Positions 48,483 to 60,850 of a DNA stretch of 64,000 nucleotides are shown in pieces. The notes under the pieces are model-generated. The model ran no database searches, had not been told where the DNA came from, and saw nothing but the letters and a program-made list of their open reading frames with translations. The translations under genes and the position numbers were made by a program. The DNA lies in contig NC_133941.1 in NCBI RefSeq assembly GCF_031877795.1, positions 23,660,251-23,724,250 of the forward strand. Direction: 5' to 3'. This stretch comes from Strix aluco. Its lineage: Eukaryota > Chordata > Aves > Strigiformes > Strigidae. The first letter of the stretch is position 1. Every line of letters starts with the position of its first letter.

Positions 48483-48939
48483 GCACCCCACCCAGCAGCC
48501 CCCGGCCCCCACCCCCGCTGATCTGGCCCTCTGACAGGGACTGAAGGTGGCCCCGCCAGGGCAGGGGTCGGTGGTTTGGTGACAGAATCCCGCCACCAAC
48601 AGCTTCGGGGTTCAGCCCTTTGTCCTCAGATAAAGAGGGACAGAGCCGTCGCACAAGTGTCGCGGTGGTACCAACGGCAAACCCCCCGAGGCGCCAGCAC
48701 CGGCTGAGCTCCAGGCCCGGGCGCAGCCGTGGATGCCCACGGTGTCCGTCCGTGGCGTCACCAGGCAGGAGCCAGGCATGGGGCTGGCAGAGCATTCCCC
48801 GTACTCTCCACAGTCATCCAAAAATGTTACTTAAAAGCAGATGATGCCTCAAGTTCAGAATTTTACAAATTGCTCGAGTCTCAATAGATTTCATCTCTAG
48901 ACAGTTAGCAAGCTGTAGTAGTGACAGCATAGCCCTGCG

Positions 48940-49880
48940 GCACATCACTGAGCCCAGCCCTCTCCTCCTCCGCTCTTCTGCACGTCTGCGCGCATCGGCC
49001 ACAGAAGGAGCAACTTGCACTGCACACGGAAAGACGACGAAAAGGTAGATGCTCCCTCCTCCCACTGACTTACCTGTGGGACTGCTCTCAGGCTCCGGGA
49101 CAGGAACAGATGAAGATGTCGGGAAACCTTCGACAACAAGAGGATTTGAAGGGAAATTGCACCTGAATAAGCTCTTGCCACCTTGTCAGCGTTTACTCTT
49201 TCAAGGAAAGGGACATTGAGAACTTACCTCTGGGATGCCCCAAGGGCTCCAAACCAACATCCAGCCGAGAAGCTGGATAACCGCTGCCCCCAGCCTCATC
49301 TAGAAGCAAGCAGAGATGAGAATCATTGCCCCTGCATGCTGGGATCCACTTCTGCCTTAGGCAACTGCAGGCACGGCAAGGGGCTCGCGTAACCACGTCG
49401 GGGGCAGACAAAGGTGGAGGCTGTCAAAGCCGCAGAGGGGCCTGGTGAGCTCTTGGCTGGCACCCGGCAGCTCTCCACAAACTCCTTCCGGGCCATGTGC
49501 AACGTCCCTCGAGGAGCAGATGGACCAACGTACGGCTCCTGGGGGCTTTCGTACAGGGAGAGCTCTCGCACACGGAGACAAAGCCCTCGCTGAAGCACTG
49601 GAGGGGAAAAGCCACCATCCACGCTTCTCGGGGAGAAGAGCCCGCTGGCCCGTGAAAGGCTGCGCCAGTGGCCGCTGGCTTACCTGCTCCCCGCGGTCGC
49701 CACGGAGCAGCCCGGGCAGCCCCGGCGTGCAGGGCCACCAGGAGGAGGCGGCGGCAGTGGCAGCCGACAGCCATGGCCTCCCTCCCCCATCCAGACACAG
49801 CACAGCAGCAGCGCAAGCGGCACAGAAATCACCACTGCTGCTGTGCCGACCAGGCAGCGCCTCCACACACCTGGGGCAAG
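48940..49880 (-). pseudogene. 3'-truncated relic of the membrane-protein gene (unit 6)
   Basis: Same structure as 10395-11335. Confidence 0.75.
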
Positions 49881-51853
49881 TTCTCCATCTCCCCCAGTGC
49901 TGGTGCCTGGGGCCACGCTCCCACCCTTTGGCGCAGTGCGGGACCGATCTGTGTCCGGCAGCACTGGGGCCGCCCGCCCGTGCCGCCATTTTGGGGCTGC
50001 GCCCGACGGCGCCTCGGCAGAAATGCCCGAGGGGGCGGACACCATTTTCCCGCTGAGGAGAGAGAGTCCCGCGGGGGGGCGGTGCCGTGCGGCCCCACAC
50101 CCAATGGGCGTGAGACGCGGCGGATGACAGACGGGTGACCGCCCTCCCTCACAAACTCCCTTCGAAATGGCTTCCGACAAAAACATATGGTGCTTCATCA
50201 GAGAAATCGGTCCATTTTTATCCGTGATCGAATTTTCAAGCAAATTAAGATGAACCTTCAAAAACAATACTGTTTCTTTAGCTTAATTAAACAGTATTTA
50301 GGGAACAGCGCTTCCTCTTCCTTGGTTCTCCGAGCAGGTATCAGCATCCCCAGCTGCCGGGGGGGTTCACCAGAGCAGTTACTTACCGGCGTGGCTCCTG
50401 TTGTCACGTGTGACACGTTCCGTTCACAGCAACGCTCGGGCGTTAAACAGCCTGAACTTACCCAAGGCGTTATCTACAGCGCGACTTCAAACTTGCTGCG
50501 GTCTTTCCAGCGTAGTCACCTGCGCTAAGCGATTTAAGATGACACCAAGCCGAGTGGTGTCGTTGACACGCCTGAGGGACGGGACGCCATCCAGGGGGAT
50601 CTGGGCAAGCACGAGAAAGAAACGCTGTAAAGTGTTGGGCTCTGCGTGTTTTTTTCGGGCGACATGTAGCCTACTTGCTCCTCACGCACGGAGAATGGAA
50701 GAGCCTCCGGTATGTCGCGAGGCCTTTCACCGGGGGAGCTGGGAATAAAGCTGGGCTGCGGCTTTGCCAGGGTCAGCGCATCAGTGGAGTCACGTGAGAG
50801 ACGGCAGCACTTGCGGGAAGTGGGATCCCCTGCGGATCAGCCGGGCGGGAGCAGAGTAGAGGCTTGACGGCGCTGAGCGGGACACGAGCGTCTCCAGGTG
50901 ATGTCTGCGTGTCTTTCCCTCCAAGAATAAGGCACCTACTTGGAGAGCGGGGAACTGTTCCAACACAAGATCCCTTTGGGTGAAGATGAAAGAGTAGTGA
51001 GGTGGCAGCTTTTTCCACCAGCTCTTACGGGCCTCCCAGCAAGGCCACTTACCTAGCGAGGACGCTGGGCGCAAGGTCTTCTACGGGAATGTTTGTGCTC
51101 TGCACGTGTGTTACTGGGAGTACTGGGGATGGCAGAGTGCCTGTACCGCGTGTTCTTTGCAGAGAACAGCGGTTCGAATTTGCAAGCCCACAGCCCGTAA
51201 TAGATCGTAGCACGTTTCTGCATCTACTTCGTGAACGTTAACAGACGTGGAAGACGTGGGAAAAGCTTTGGCACTCAAAACTCGTGTTGTACCTAGGTGA
51301 ACAAAAGACAAAGAGCCAGTTAGGCCAGGGCTATGTTAGACTCGCAGTAAGGATCAAAACATGGTCTTGCTCTCTTCCTGCTAAGCCGTTTTATCTCGTG
51401 TATCCTAAGCCTCTCCTGACGATCTGCAAATTCACAGCCTACTATGGGAATCAAGATGCAGCTCTCTGGTCTTCTGTCAAACGTCCAGGGATGGTGTTAG
51501 TCTGTTAGGATCGTCCCAAAGGAGTCGCTTGTACCTTCCCGGCTGCTTCAGATTTCTTATGAACTAGGTGGAATTTGTTTAGAAATGTTGTGGGTTTTTT
51601 TTTCTTGCCTTGTAAGCTGCTGCTACTTTTGCAGCATGGTGGTGTTAAAGACCTTCACCAGCCTGTGGGTATCTCTAGGCGGGCTTTATTAACAGCTCAG
51701 AGTTGGGGCACTCACCGAGGAGATGTTCTATGGGAGGGAGGGAGGGAACTCTGATTTGTGCCTTAGCTCAGGAAGTGGTTTTCGCGCCCGAATGCTGAAG
51801 ACCCGCGTCTGTGTGGGACGCAGTGGGCGATGGCTTTGCTGGTGGAACGGGAG

Positions 51854-52544
51854 TGGTATAGGTATATTAAGAAAGTGAAGCATAACTGCAAAATAGTTAG
51901 CTATAGTAAATTTAAATTGTACTTTAAACTAAAATTCCTTTAAGCTGTAAAAGCAAGGCATCTCTGAGCTGTAAAAGCAAGGCATTTCTGAATTGTAAAA
52001 CAAGGACAAAGGACTGGGGCCTCTGACACCTGGAGATGGAGGACATCTGCATACCCGGAGATGGAGGACATCTGCAGCCCCCCCTGCAGACGAGGGGCAC
52101 CTGTGATTCGCAACCCAAAGGATGACTCCCCATTCAAGGATATGCATCACACATCAAACCGAGAACCAAGGAAGATGGCACCGCTCAAGGATGCGCATCA
52201 GATCACGTTTCGATAAGATGGAGGAAAGCATGACAATGTTGGTAAGCGGATGACATCAATCTCAAGGATACACATCACGTCTCAGACAAGACGGAAGACA
52301 CTGTTAATACAGAAAATTCTAGGACTATTTACACATCATTATGAATATGTATGTTTGTATTGTAAGACCCCGTGGATATGTATGAGATACCTGCATTTAA
52401 GTCGGGGTTTCACTGGCTTAAGGTGTGCATGTTTGGTGGAGAGATCCCCCATGCACCCAGCACTGAAATAAAGAATGCCTGCTTTCTAACACTCTGACTT
52501 CGGAGTTTTAGAGAGTTCTTCTCTGACCGACTTTTACGGTATCA
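51854..52544 (+). mobile_element. solo LTR-B, retroviral fossil (unit 6)
   Basis: Same position and GGAG flanks as in other units. This copy carries several private substitutions, including one in its terminal repeat. Confidence 0.75.
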
Positions 52545-54038
52545 GGAGGAGTTACTGAAATGGCATTGTGAGACTGAAGAGCAGACCAGAAGGCAGATGG
52601 GGCTTTGTAAAAAAAACATTGGGGAGCGTGTGAATGAGGGGCTCGAGGGGGACGCAGTGAAATGGGGAGCCGGTGGGAGAATTCAAAGAGGAGATGCCGT
52701 TTTCAAAGACAGATGGGTCTAAAAAGCGGTGACTGAGCCCCGTCTGTGGCACTGGCTCTGCCGGCCCGTGGAAGGGAGGACGAGGACGGGTTTTTGTGTC
52801 TCTGAGCTATTGGTGCTGTCGCTTTCTCCCCGAGTGCTGGTGTAGGAAGGGCAGTGCTACGCGCAGGCCACGCCGCCCCGCGGGTGCCAGACAGTGTGTC
52901 TGCGCCCCCCCCAGCCCGCTTTGCAGACGCCTCTGTCAGCCCGCGGGTGGGGACCGTCACCCCCCCCCCAGCGTTACCCCCTCCCAATGCCACACGCACC
53001 CACCCCCCCCAGGGGACACGAGTGTCCTTGCAGGTCCCAGCAGTGGCACCGCAGGGGGCAGCGGCCAATGGCAGCCCCGTGACCCCCAGGGTGGCCGTGG
53101 GATGGGGGGGACACCGCGGGGACAGCGGGCACGGGGAGACAGAGACAACCCCGCAAGAAGAAACACGTGAACGGGATCATCGTGTTCTGCTGGCTCAAGT
53201 GGAAATTCATCGGAGCCTTTTATTGTTGGGGGGGGAGGGTGTGTCCGGGCCCCCCCTCAATTCTTCTTGGGCCTCGAGGCCTGAGCCAGCACGCACAGCC
53301 AATAGCAGGTGCCTGCGAGGGGACTCGGGGACCACCTGCCCCCCCCAAGGGACTCAGGCGTCCGGCGGGATACGATGGAAGTGGGTGCAGCCTGTCCGGT
53401 GGCGGGGAGGGGACGTGGGAGCTTGGGGAGCCTCGCGGAGGAACCTGGGGATGGAGAACACGTGAAGGGGGGGGGGGGGGTTTGTGTGTGTTATAAATGC
53501 CGAGGCAGAGCCGAAAATATCTTTTATAAATTTATTTGCAATAAGAACAAGTAAAAAAAATCTGACACGCCGGGGGGCACGGGGGGCTTCCCGCTCCACA
53601 CCGACGAGCACCGGGTGGTGCTGCGTCACTCTCTTTCATAGTCCCATCTTCACATGCGCAGCGGGGTCCCTCAAACTTTCCCGGGCTTTCTGGTGTTGCC
53701 GGGGCTCCTGGCAGGGATTCCTCCAATCATATTTCACCTGCGCAATCCGGTGTTGCTGGGGTCTTCTGACAGGGGTCCCGCCAGCAATTTTCCACCTGCT
53801 TAGCATCTGTCACTGAGGAAAAAAACCTCCAAACCCCTTTTAACCATAAAACTAGGACCAATCTCCTTTAACTTATGTACATGGTAAACTCTTAACAAAG
53901 TCATCGTATTTTAACACGAATCACCACCATATTCTTCACAGGGTCGGCAGCCAGGCGGCAGGGGACGGCATCCAAGCGGGCCACCATGCAGTGCGTGCGG
54001 GGGAGATGGGGGTGGCAGCGGTGACAGGGATGCCCCTC

Positions 54039-54749
54039 AAGCCCCTCCCCCGGCCTCGTTAGGGCTAACAAAGCCCCCCCAACCTGTCCCGTTGTCCCCT
54101 GTGCCCCCGTGATCCCCAGTGTCCCCCTGCGTCAGCCCTGGATCCCCCCACATGTCCTCTCGGGTCAGCCCAGGGTCCCCCAAATGCTCTCTGGCACCTC
54201 CGGGGTTCCCAGTATCCCCCTGGGTCACCCCCAGAGTGTCCTGCTGGCTTCCCCCGGGTCACCCTGCTGTGCCCTGTGGTCTCCCTGGTCCTGCCCATTC
54301 CTCTCGGGGTCCCCACCAGTCACCCCGGGGTCCCCAATGTGTCGCGGGGCCCCCCTGGGGTCCCCCATGTGCTGCCCCGCTGGGACCCAGCGTCCCCCTG
54401 ATCCCACGTGTTCCCCTTCGGGCTCCCTACTGTCCCTTGGAGTCCCCCTGGGGTCCCCAAAGTCCCTGGAGGTCCCCCTGAGTCCCTGCTGGGGTGCCCC
54501 CATCTTCCTCCAGTGCTGCTGGGTCCCCTTGGGGTCCCCAAAATCTTGCTGGGGGTCCCCCGCTCCAGCTTCATCCCCTCGGGGCCCCCCAGGTTTCTCC
54601 CGGTCTCCCCCAGTCTTCTCGCCGTGTCCCGCCGCTCCCCGCAATCCCCCCCGTGTCACCTCAGGGGAGGCACAGTCCCCCTGCCCAGCTCCGGGGGCCC
54701 CCCAAATGCGTGGGTGTCGTCCCCCCCCCGGCAGGCACTGTGCTCACCG
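54039..54749. repeat. C-rich degenerate minisatellite (unit 6)
   Basis: Copy of 15490-16200. Confidence 0.7.
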
Positions 54750-55441
54750 CCCCGCGGCAATAAAGCCGCTTCGTTACTACCTGGTGTCACGCCCCGCGCC
54801 CCGCCGGGGTCTCCCAGCCCCTCTTTGCCCCGGCGCGGGAAAACGGGGCCGGGGCGGGGCAGAAGAGCGCAGGAGCGGCCAGCGCTGGCCCCGCCCCCGA
54901 CGAGGCCCGGCGCCGCTCCTCTGCGAGACCTCGACCCCGCCGGGGCCCCGGCTACGGGCAGGCCACGCCACCGCCCCCGGACGCCCCGTCCAACCGCAGG
55001 AGCGGCCGCTGCGGGCCCCGCCCGGTCACCCAGGACACGCCCCGCCAGGGTCTGGCGCCCGCGTCGCCCGGGCCAGGGGCGGGCGCGGGATTCCCCGGCC
55101 GGGGCCCTTCCCCCGGGACTGGGACACCCCCCACCCCTCCCGGGACTAGGCCCTCCTCGCCCTGGGACCCCCCCGAGGCCGTTTGACGCCCGGCACTTGC
55201 CCCCCCTGCCCGCCCGCTCTGCAGATGGGGCACCCGAGGAGGTCAGGCAGCCCTTGGCTGTGCTGTCCTGCTGCTCTGGGGGGCTGTGAGCTCCTCGCCG
55301 CCCCGTGACAGTGCCCGGAAAACAGGACAGAGCTGCCCGAGGGGACGAGCTCCCCTCCCTGGGGGGCAGCTCCCCCGGCATCGCTCCGGCGGCTCTCCTC
55401 GAGCACCCCGAGAGCCATCCCCACGCAGCCTCGCCCGGCCG

Positions 55442-55520
55442 TGAGGTCACAGTGGGGCCGTGACATCAGAGCAGGGCTGTGAGGTCACAGAGCCCCGTGG
55501 GGGCACGCTGGCTATAAATA
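55442..55520 (+). promoter_or_regulatory. TATA promoter with three CRE-like sites (unit 6, long gene)
   Basis: CRE-like sites at 55442-55449, 55461-55468 and 55480-55487; TATAAATA at 55513-55520. Identical to the promoter of the short copies, so both gene forms should share regulation. Confidence 0.75.
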
Positions 55521-55566
55521 CTGACCGCTCAGTCCCTGCCCCCACTGCAGCGACAGCAGCAGCAGT

Positions 55567-58500
55567 ATGGTACGAGTGCAGGGAGCCATGGCCCTCACCC
55601 GCCACCTCCTCCTCATCCTCCTCCTCCTGGTGGCCCTGCACGCCAGGGCTGCCCGGGCTGCTCCGTGGCGACCGCGGGGAGCAGGTAAGCCAGCGGCCAC
55701 TGGCGCAGCCTTTCACGGGCCAGCGGGCTCTTCTCCCCGAGAAGCGTGGATGGTGGCTTTTTCCCTCCAGTGCTTCAGCGAGGGCTTTGTCTCTGTGTGC
55801 GAGAGCTCTCCCTGTACAAAAGCCCCCAGGAGCCGTACATTGGTCCATCTGCTCCTCGAGGGACGTTGCACATGGCCCGGAAGGAGTTTGTGGAGAGCTG
55901 CCGGGTGCCAGCCAAGAGCTCACCAGGCCCCTCTGCGGCTTTGACAGCCTCCACCTTTGTCTGCCCCCCACGTGGTTACGCGAGCCCCTTGCCGTGCCTG
56001 CATTTGCCTAAGGCAGAAGTGGATCCCAGCATGCAGGGGCAATGATTCTCATCTCTGCTTGCTTCTAGATGAGGCTGGGGGCAGCGGTTATCCAGCTTCT
56101 CGGCTGGATGTTGGTTTGGAGCCCTTGGGGCATCCCAGAGGTAAGTTCTCAATGTCCTTTTCCTCGAAAGAGTAAACGCTGACAAGGTGGCAAGAGCTTA
56201 TTCAGGTGCAATTTCCCATCAGATCCTCTCGAGGTCGACGGTTTCCCAACATCATCATCTGTTCCTGTCCTGGAGCCTGAGAGCAGTCCCACAGGTAAGT
56301 CGGTGGGAGGAGGGAGCATGTACCTTTTTGTCGTCTTTCCGTGTGCAGTGCAAGTTGCTGCTGCTCTGGCCGATGCGCAGCTGGGCAGAAGAGCCGAGAG
56401 GGAAGGGGTTGGGCTCAGCGATGTGCCCCGGGGCGCTTTCCCTTGCGAAGCTGTTTTTGCCGGCCCCTGGGAGCCTGAGCTGCTCCCGGTGGGCTTGTTG
56501 GGGCCGAGTTCAGAGCTGGTGTGAGCTCCGGGGAGCCCTTTCTCCCGGCAGCTCCGCGCGTGGCTCGTTGGTCCCAGCGTGGTGCCGCTGCAGGCACGCG
56601 GTAACTCTTTGCACCGTGCTCCTGAGGGGAAGGGAAAGGGGAGTGCTGCGGAGTCCTTGACTTCCACTGGCTGCCACTCCGCTCCGAGGAAGTTCCTTGA
56701 GCGGTGTCCCGGGAGCTGATCTGTCGTGCGCTTCTTTGCAGACGTGCCCGTGGGTGAAGGCGACGCAGCTTCCCGACCAGGTCCTGGGACCGAGCCTGCG
56801 GGAGATGGCGTGGGTACGTCCGGGGTTTTGTTTTCCTCCCTGCGAGAGCCGCCAGCTCAAAGCCCAAAGCTCAGGCAGCCGGGCGCCTCTGCGGGTGTGA
56901 GGAGGGAGACCTGCCCGTGGGTGCCCTCTCCTTGCGTGGTCCCCTCGCCGCTTCAGCGATTCGGTTCTGGCGATGTAGATCAGAGGAGGTGACGGGAGCT
57001 TCTCTGGGTGTTTGGTTACAGACGTGCCCGCAGGGAGGGCTTTCCCAGCTCCTCGGCCGCATCCGGCGCCAGAGTCCGACTGGCGTCGCAGGGGTGAGTA
57101 GTCTGTCTCTGCTGCCCTCACGGGCTGTGCGCTGGTGTTCTGTAATTTGTTCATGGGAAACTGAGCCCAATATTTTCTGTTAAGGTCCTGCGAGAGCAAA
57201 GAACCCTGCAGAAGGAGGGAAAAAGTCCCCGGAGCCCTTGGACAATGTCAAGAAAACCCTGGAGGAATTGGAGAGAGGACACGGTGGGTGTATTTCTTTC
57301 ACTCAGCCTTAGCCACAAGACAGCTGCAGCTCTGAGATACTCGTCTGGAGACGCTGTGGCCTGGGACAGCGGGAGGGGGTCGAGCAGAGCCTCGCAGCAG
57401 CGATGCCGTGTTTCACGCCTTGCGGGCACTGGCGAGCCCCAGAGCTGGTGCAGAGCCTCTGCTGCCAGTCGTGGCTCAGGCCAAGTCCCAAGGGCAGCTG
57501 GTCCCCCGTTGTCCCATGACAGCTCAGCGCTGGTTTGTGCAGACGTCAGCAGGCAGATTTTCCTAAACCTGATCGAGGTCTCTGAACAGTGTGGCGGCCT
57601 GAAGGCGCCATCTCCCCAACGGGGAGCGGCTCCATCTGACCCAACCGTCCCGCTTGCTTCCTCAAGGGACGGACCGAGAGGCTGCGCAGGAGACGGCGTT
57701 TCCCAAAGGAAGCAGTGGCTCCCTGCCAGCCTCTGCCGCAGAAACGGAGGCGACGCGAGCCCCCGGCACGCCAGGTAATTGCTGCCCCGCGGTCAGCCGG
57801 TGTCACCCGTCGGGATCGCTGTGTGTCTGCCAGAGCAGCGCAGAGCGGGAGCCCTCCCGCGAGCCGAGGCCCAGAGCGATGCCCTGACTGCCAGACTGGG
57901 CAGGGGCTTCGAGGGCACCTCCCCGTCCCCCTGCATCCTCTGTGCCTCAGCCATGCGCAGGCTTTACCTGTCGTCTCTTCTTTTTGGCAGTGATCTCAAA
58001 GCCCAGACGAGACAACCCAAGCAGAGCAGACTCAGGTACTGAGCATTCCCGCTGGGGTCCCCAAGTGGGAGACACATCCCGAAACCTGGCAGCGGCTGCG
58101 GGCGGTGCCCGTGCTAGGGCAAAGGTCGAAGGGGAGAGCAAGGCTCGAGTGTCTCTTGAGCTTCTCTGGGTGTTTCGTTACAGACGTGCCCGCAGGGAGG
58201 GCTTTCCCAGCTCCTCGGCTGCATCTTGCACCACAGTCCGGCTGGCGTCGCAAGGGTGTGTAGTCTGTCTCTGCTGCCCTCACGGGCTGTGCGTTGGTGT
58301 TCTGTAATTTGTTCATGGGAAATTGAGCCCAATATTTTCTGTTAAGGTGCTGCAAGAGAAAAGGACCCTGCAGAAGGAGGGAAAAAGTCCCCGGAGCCCT
58401 CGGACAATGTCAAGAAAACCCTGGAGGAATTGGAGAGAGGACACGGTGGGTGTATTTCTTTCACTCAGCCTTAGCCACAAGACAGCCGGAGCGCTCAGAT

Positions 58501-59981
58501 ACTCGTCTGGAGACGCCGTAGCCTGGGACAGCGGGAGGGGGTTGAGCAGAGCCTCGCAGCAGCGATGCCGGGTTTCACGCCTTGCAGGCGCTGGCGAGCC
58601 CCAGAGCTGGTGCAGAGCCTCTGCTGCCAGTCATGGCTCAGGCCAAGTCCCAAGGGCAGCTGGTCCCCGGTTGTCCCGTGACTGCTCAGCGCTGGTTTGT
58701 GCAGACGTCAGCAGGCAGATTTTCCTAAACCTGATCGAGGTCTCTGAACAGTGTGGCCTCCTGAAGGCACCATCTCCCCAACAGGGAGCGGCTCCATCTG
58801 ACCCAACTGTCCCGCTTGCTTCCTCAAGGGACGGACCGAGAGGCTGCGCAGGAGACGGCGTTTCCCAAAGGAAGCAGTGGCTCCCTGCCAGCCTCTGCCG
58901 CAGAAACGGAGGCGACGCGAGCCCCCGGCACGCCAGGTAATTGCTGCCCCGCGGTCAGCCGGCGTCGCCCGTCGGGATCGCTGTGTGTCTGCCAGAGCAG
59001 CGCAGAGCGGGAGCCCTCCCGCGAGCCGAGGCCCAGAGCGATGCCCTGACTGCCAGACTGGGCAGGGGCTTCGAGGGCACCTCCCCGTCCCCCTGCATCC
59101 TCTGTGCCTCAGCCATGCGCAGGCTTTACCTGTCGTCTCTTCTTTTTGGCAGTGATCTCAAAGCCCAGACAAGACAACCCAAGCAGAGCAGACTCAGGTA
59201 CTAAGATTCCCGCTGGGGTCCCCAAGTGGGAGACGCGTCCCGAAACCTGGCAGCGGCTGCGGGCGGTGCCTGTGCTGGGGCAAAGGTCAAAGGGGAGAGC
59301 AAGGCTCGAGTGTCTCTTGAGAAGGCCCAACTCCGTCCCCTCGGGGGGTGGGAGCTGGCCCGGGGGCAGGGAGAGTCGGGGGTGGGTGGCTCTGCCCGCT
59401 GCAGGGATGGTTTTTGTCCGTGTCCCTCCAAGCAGCGACTGGCCAGGCAGCTGCGCTCCCCCGCCCGTGCTGTCCTTCTGGCCGCCGGAGTTTTGTTTGG
59501 AGGGACAACCTGTCCCAAAGGGCGGGAGGGTGCCGCAAGCTTACTGGTGGTGCACCGGAGGGACTAACGTCCTGAATTGCTCCTCCAGGTGTGGTCGGGG
59601 AGAGAACAGCGACGGTTTCCCCTCTCCAGATCATCGCAGCTGTTTCCTGTCCCCAGGATGTGTGGATGTACTGCATGCTCAGCGCAGTATCACTAGTGAT
59701 TTCTGTGACAGTTGCGCTGCTGCTGTGCTGTACCTGGGTGCGGCGGCGGTGGAGGAGAAAAGGGTGAGTTGATGATTTTTCCCCCCTCACCCCGCTACTT
59801 CTTGGATAGCTGCTTGTGGGCCGCGCTGGGGAAGAGAGTTCCCCTGTGCCTCCTCCAGCCGAGGGCCTCAGCCGCCTCCTCTCTCCACAGGCGCGCCGCG
59901 GCAGCCTCCGGACAGGGGCTGGAAACTGGCGGCCCCCCCTCGCACCCACCACAGCCGGACCAGCCGCCCTGGTACCCCTGA
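55567..59981 (+). CDS. modular type I membrane protein, long form
   Basis: Predicted exons: 55567-55684, 56069-56140, 56223-56294, 56742-56813, 57022-57093, 57185-57283, 57667-57774, 57991-58035, 58184-58255, 58347-58445, 58829-58936, 59153-59197, 59589-59763, 59891-59981. All have AG/GT borders; internal exons are phase 1 until the last junction. The joined frame is open for about 415 residues. Order: signal sequence; modules DEAGGSGYP, DPLEVDGFP, DVPVGEGDA and DVPAGRAFP (72 nt each); a charged 33-residue exon (KSPEPLDNVKKTLEELERGH); a 36-residue Ser/Ala/Thr-rich exon; the VISKPRR linker; then the last four exon types again. The span is YCMLSAVSLVISVTVALLLC, followed by CTWVRRRWRRK and a tail ending QPDQPPWYP (PPxY). 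A further frame at 57542 (DVSRQIFLNLIEV), repeated at 58704, may be an alternative exon but does not keep phase through to 57774. Function unknown; exon choice is my inference. Confidence 0.72.
56998..58159 (+). repeat. intragenic tandem duplication, copy 1 (1,162 bp)
   Basis: Contains the exons at 57022, 57185, 57667 and 57991. The junction near GAGCTTCTCTGG marks where the second copy starts. Duplicated landmarks are exactly 1,162 bp apart (57022/58184 and 57991/59153). Confidence 0.9.
58160..59321 (+). repeat. intragenic tandem duplication, copy 2 (1,162 bp)
   Basis: Repeats the four-exon block. The 108-nt exon is identical between copies while the 72-nt exon has about six differences, so divergence is uneven, as expected with partial gene conversion. 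The duplication adds 324 coding nt (108 residues) and keeps the frame. Confidence 0.9.
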
Positions 59982-60058
59982 GCTGGGCCCATGTTACGGA
60001 GGCTTCCAAATGAGGAATCCACCACCAATTTTTAAAAAAATAACTAAATTTATTTTTT

Positions 60059-60064
60059 AATAAA
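60059..60064 (+). terminator. AATAAA on the plus strand within antisense LTR-C
   Basis: First canonical poly(A) hexamer after the long gene's stop (about 78 nt away). It could set a very short 3'UTR for that gene. The downstream GU-rich element is not obvious, so use of the site is uncertain. Confidence 0.35.
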
Positions 60065-60130
60065 ACAGCCAACCAGCTCTCCGTAAATTACAGATTCGAA
60101 TGTCCGCAAGAGGAGAACAGAATAACTTTC

Positions 60131-60335
60131 TGGGGTTTAACAACAACCCAAAATACTTTACAAATCCCCACTCCCCAGGGGTTTAACGGCAACCCCAAAC
60201 GCAAGCTTCACTTCCTGGGGTTTAACGGGAACCCGAAACGTAAAACAAAGCCTCACACCCCAGGGGTTTCACGGCAACCCCAAACGCAAACAAAACTTCA
60301 CTCCCTAGGGTTTAACGACAACCCAAAACGCTCTA
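60131..60335. repeat. minisatellite inside LTR-C
   Basis: About five imperfect copies, roughly 40-50 bp apart, of a core GGGTTTAACGGCAACCC followed by CAAACGC. It is probably part of the original LTR. Confidence 0.65.
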
Positions 60336-60850
60336 TCACCCACCTGACAAGTGAGGGCTCTCAACCTCGAGGACCTGCTCAGGGCAGCATCCCGACCCAA
60401 GGCACCTCGAGGAGTTTCCTTGGGCGGCGGCCCGAACGCAAGGGGAGAGTCCTCGACCGCAGCGTGCAGCTCCAGGGGGACGAGCTCAAAATGGCTCCCC
60501 CAGGGGACTCCATTTATACCCAGGCCGAATCCGACCTGCAGTCAATAGCGGCTCCATTGGCCAAAGGTCTCAACTACCGCGAGACCTTGAAAACAAAGAC
60601 AGCCAGAGGCTGCCACACTTCAGCAGCCAAGAAGCTCTGCTTTCACTGGGCGGATGCACCTGCCACAGCCCAATGCCAGCAACCACTGCAGATGCTGGGA
60701 AGCCCAGTGCGCCCCGCTCCCCACTGTCCCCACTTCACCCCCAACCCGTCCCCGGCTGCCGTGACACCACACAACCCACCCAGCACCCCACTGTCCCCAC
60801 CATCCCCGTGCCCCGCCCACCCTTCCCCAGCTGCTGTGACGCTGCGCGCC

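Larger units (their letters stand above)
59992..60667 (-). mobile_element. solo LTR-C, retroviral fossil, only in unit 6
   Basis: TGTTACGG to CTGCCACA on the plus strand, flanked by a perfect GCCCA duplication (59987-59991 and 60668-60672). Read on the minus strand it has a TATAAAT box (ATTTATA near 60511) and AATAAA-type signals near its end, so it points left. There is no internal region. It lies 10 nt beyond the stop codon of the long gene and is absent from all other units. Confidence 0.8.

Noticed and set aside
57542-57774. Single 233-nt exon reading DVSRQIFLNLIEV through to the donor at 57775
   Set aside because: Its length does not keep phase 1, whereas the 108-nt exon from the acceptor at 57666 does. 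Kept only as a possible alternative exon.
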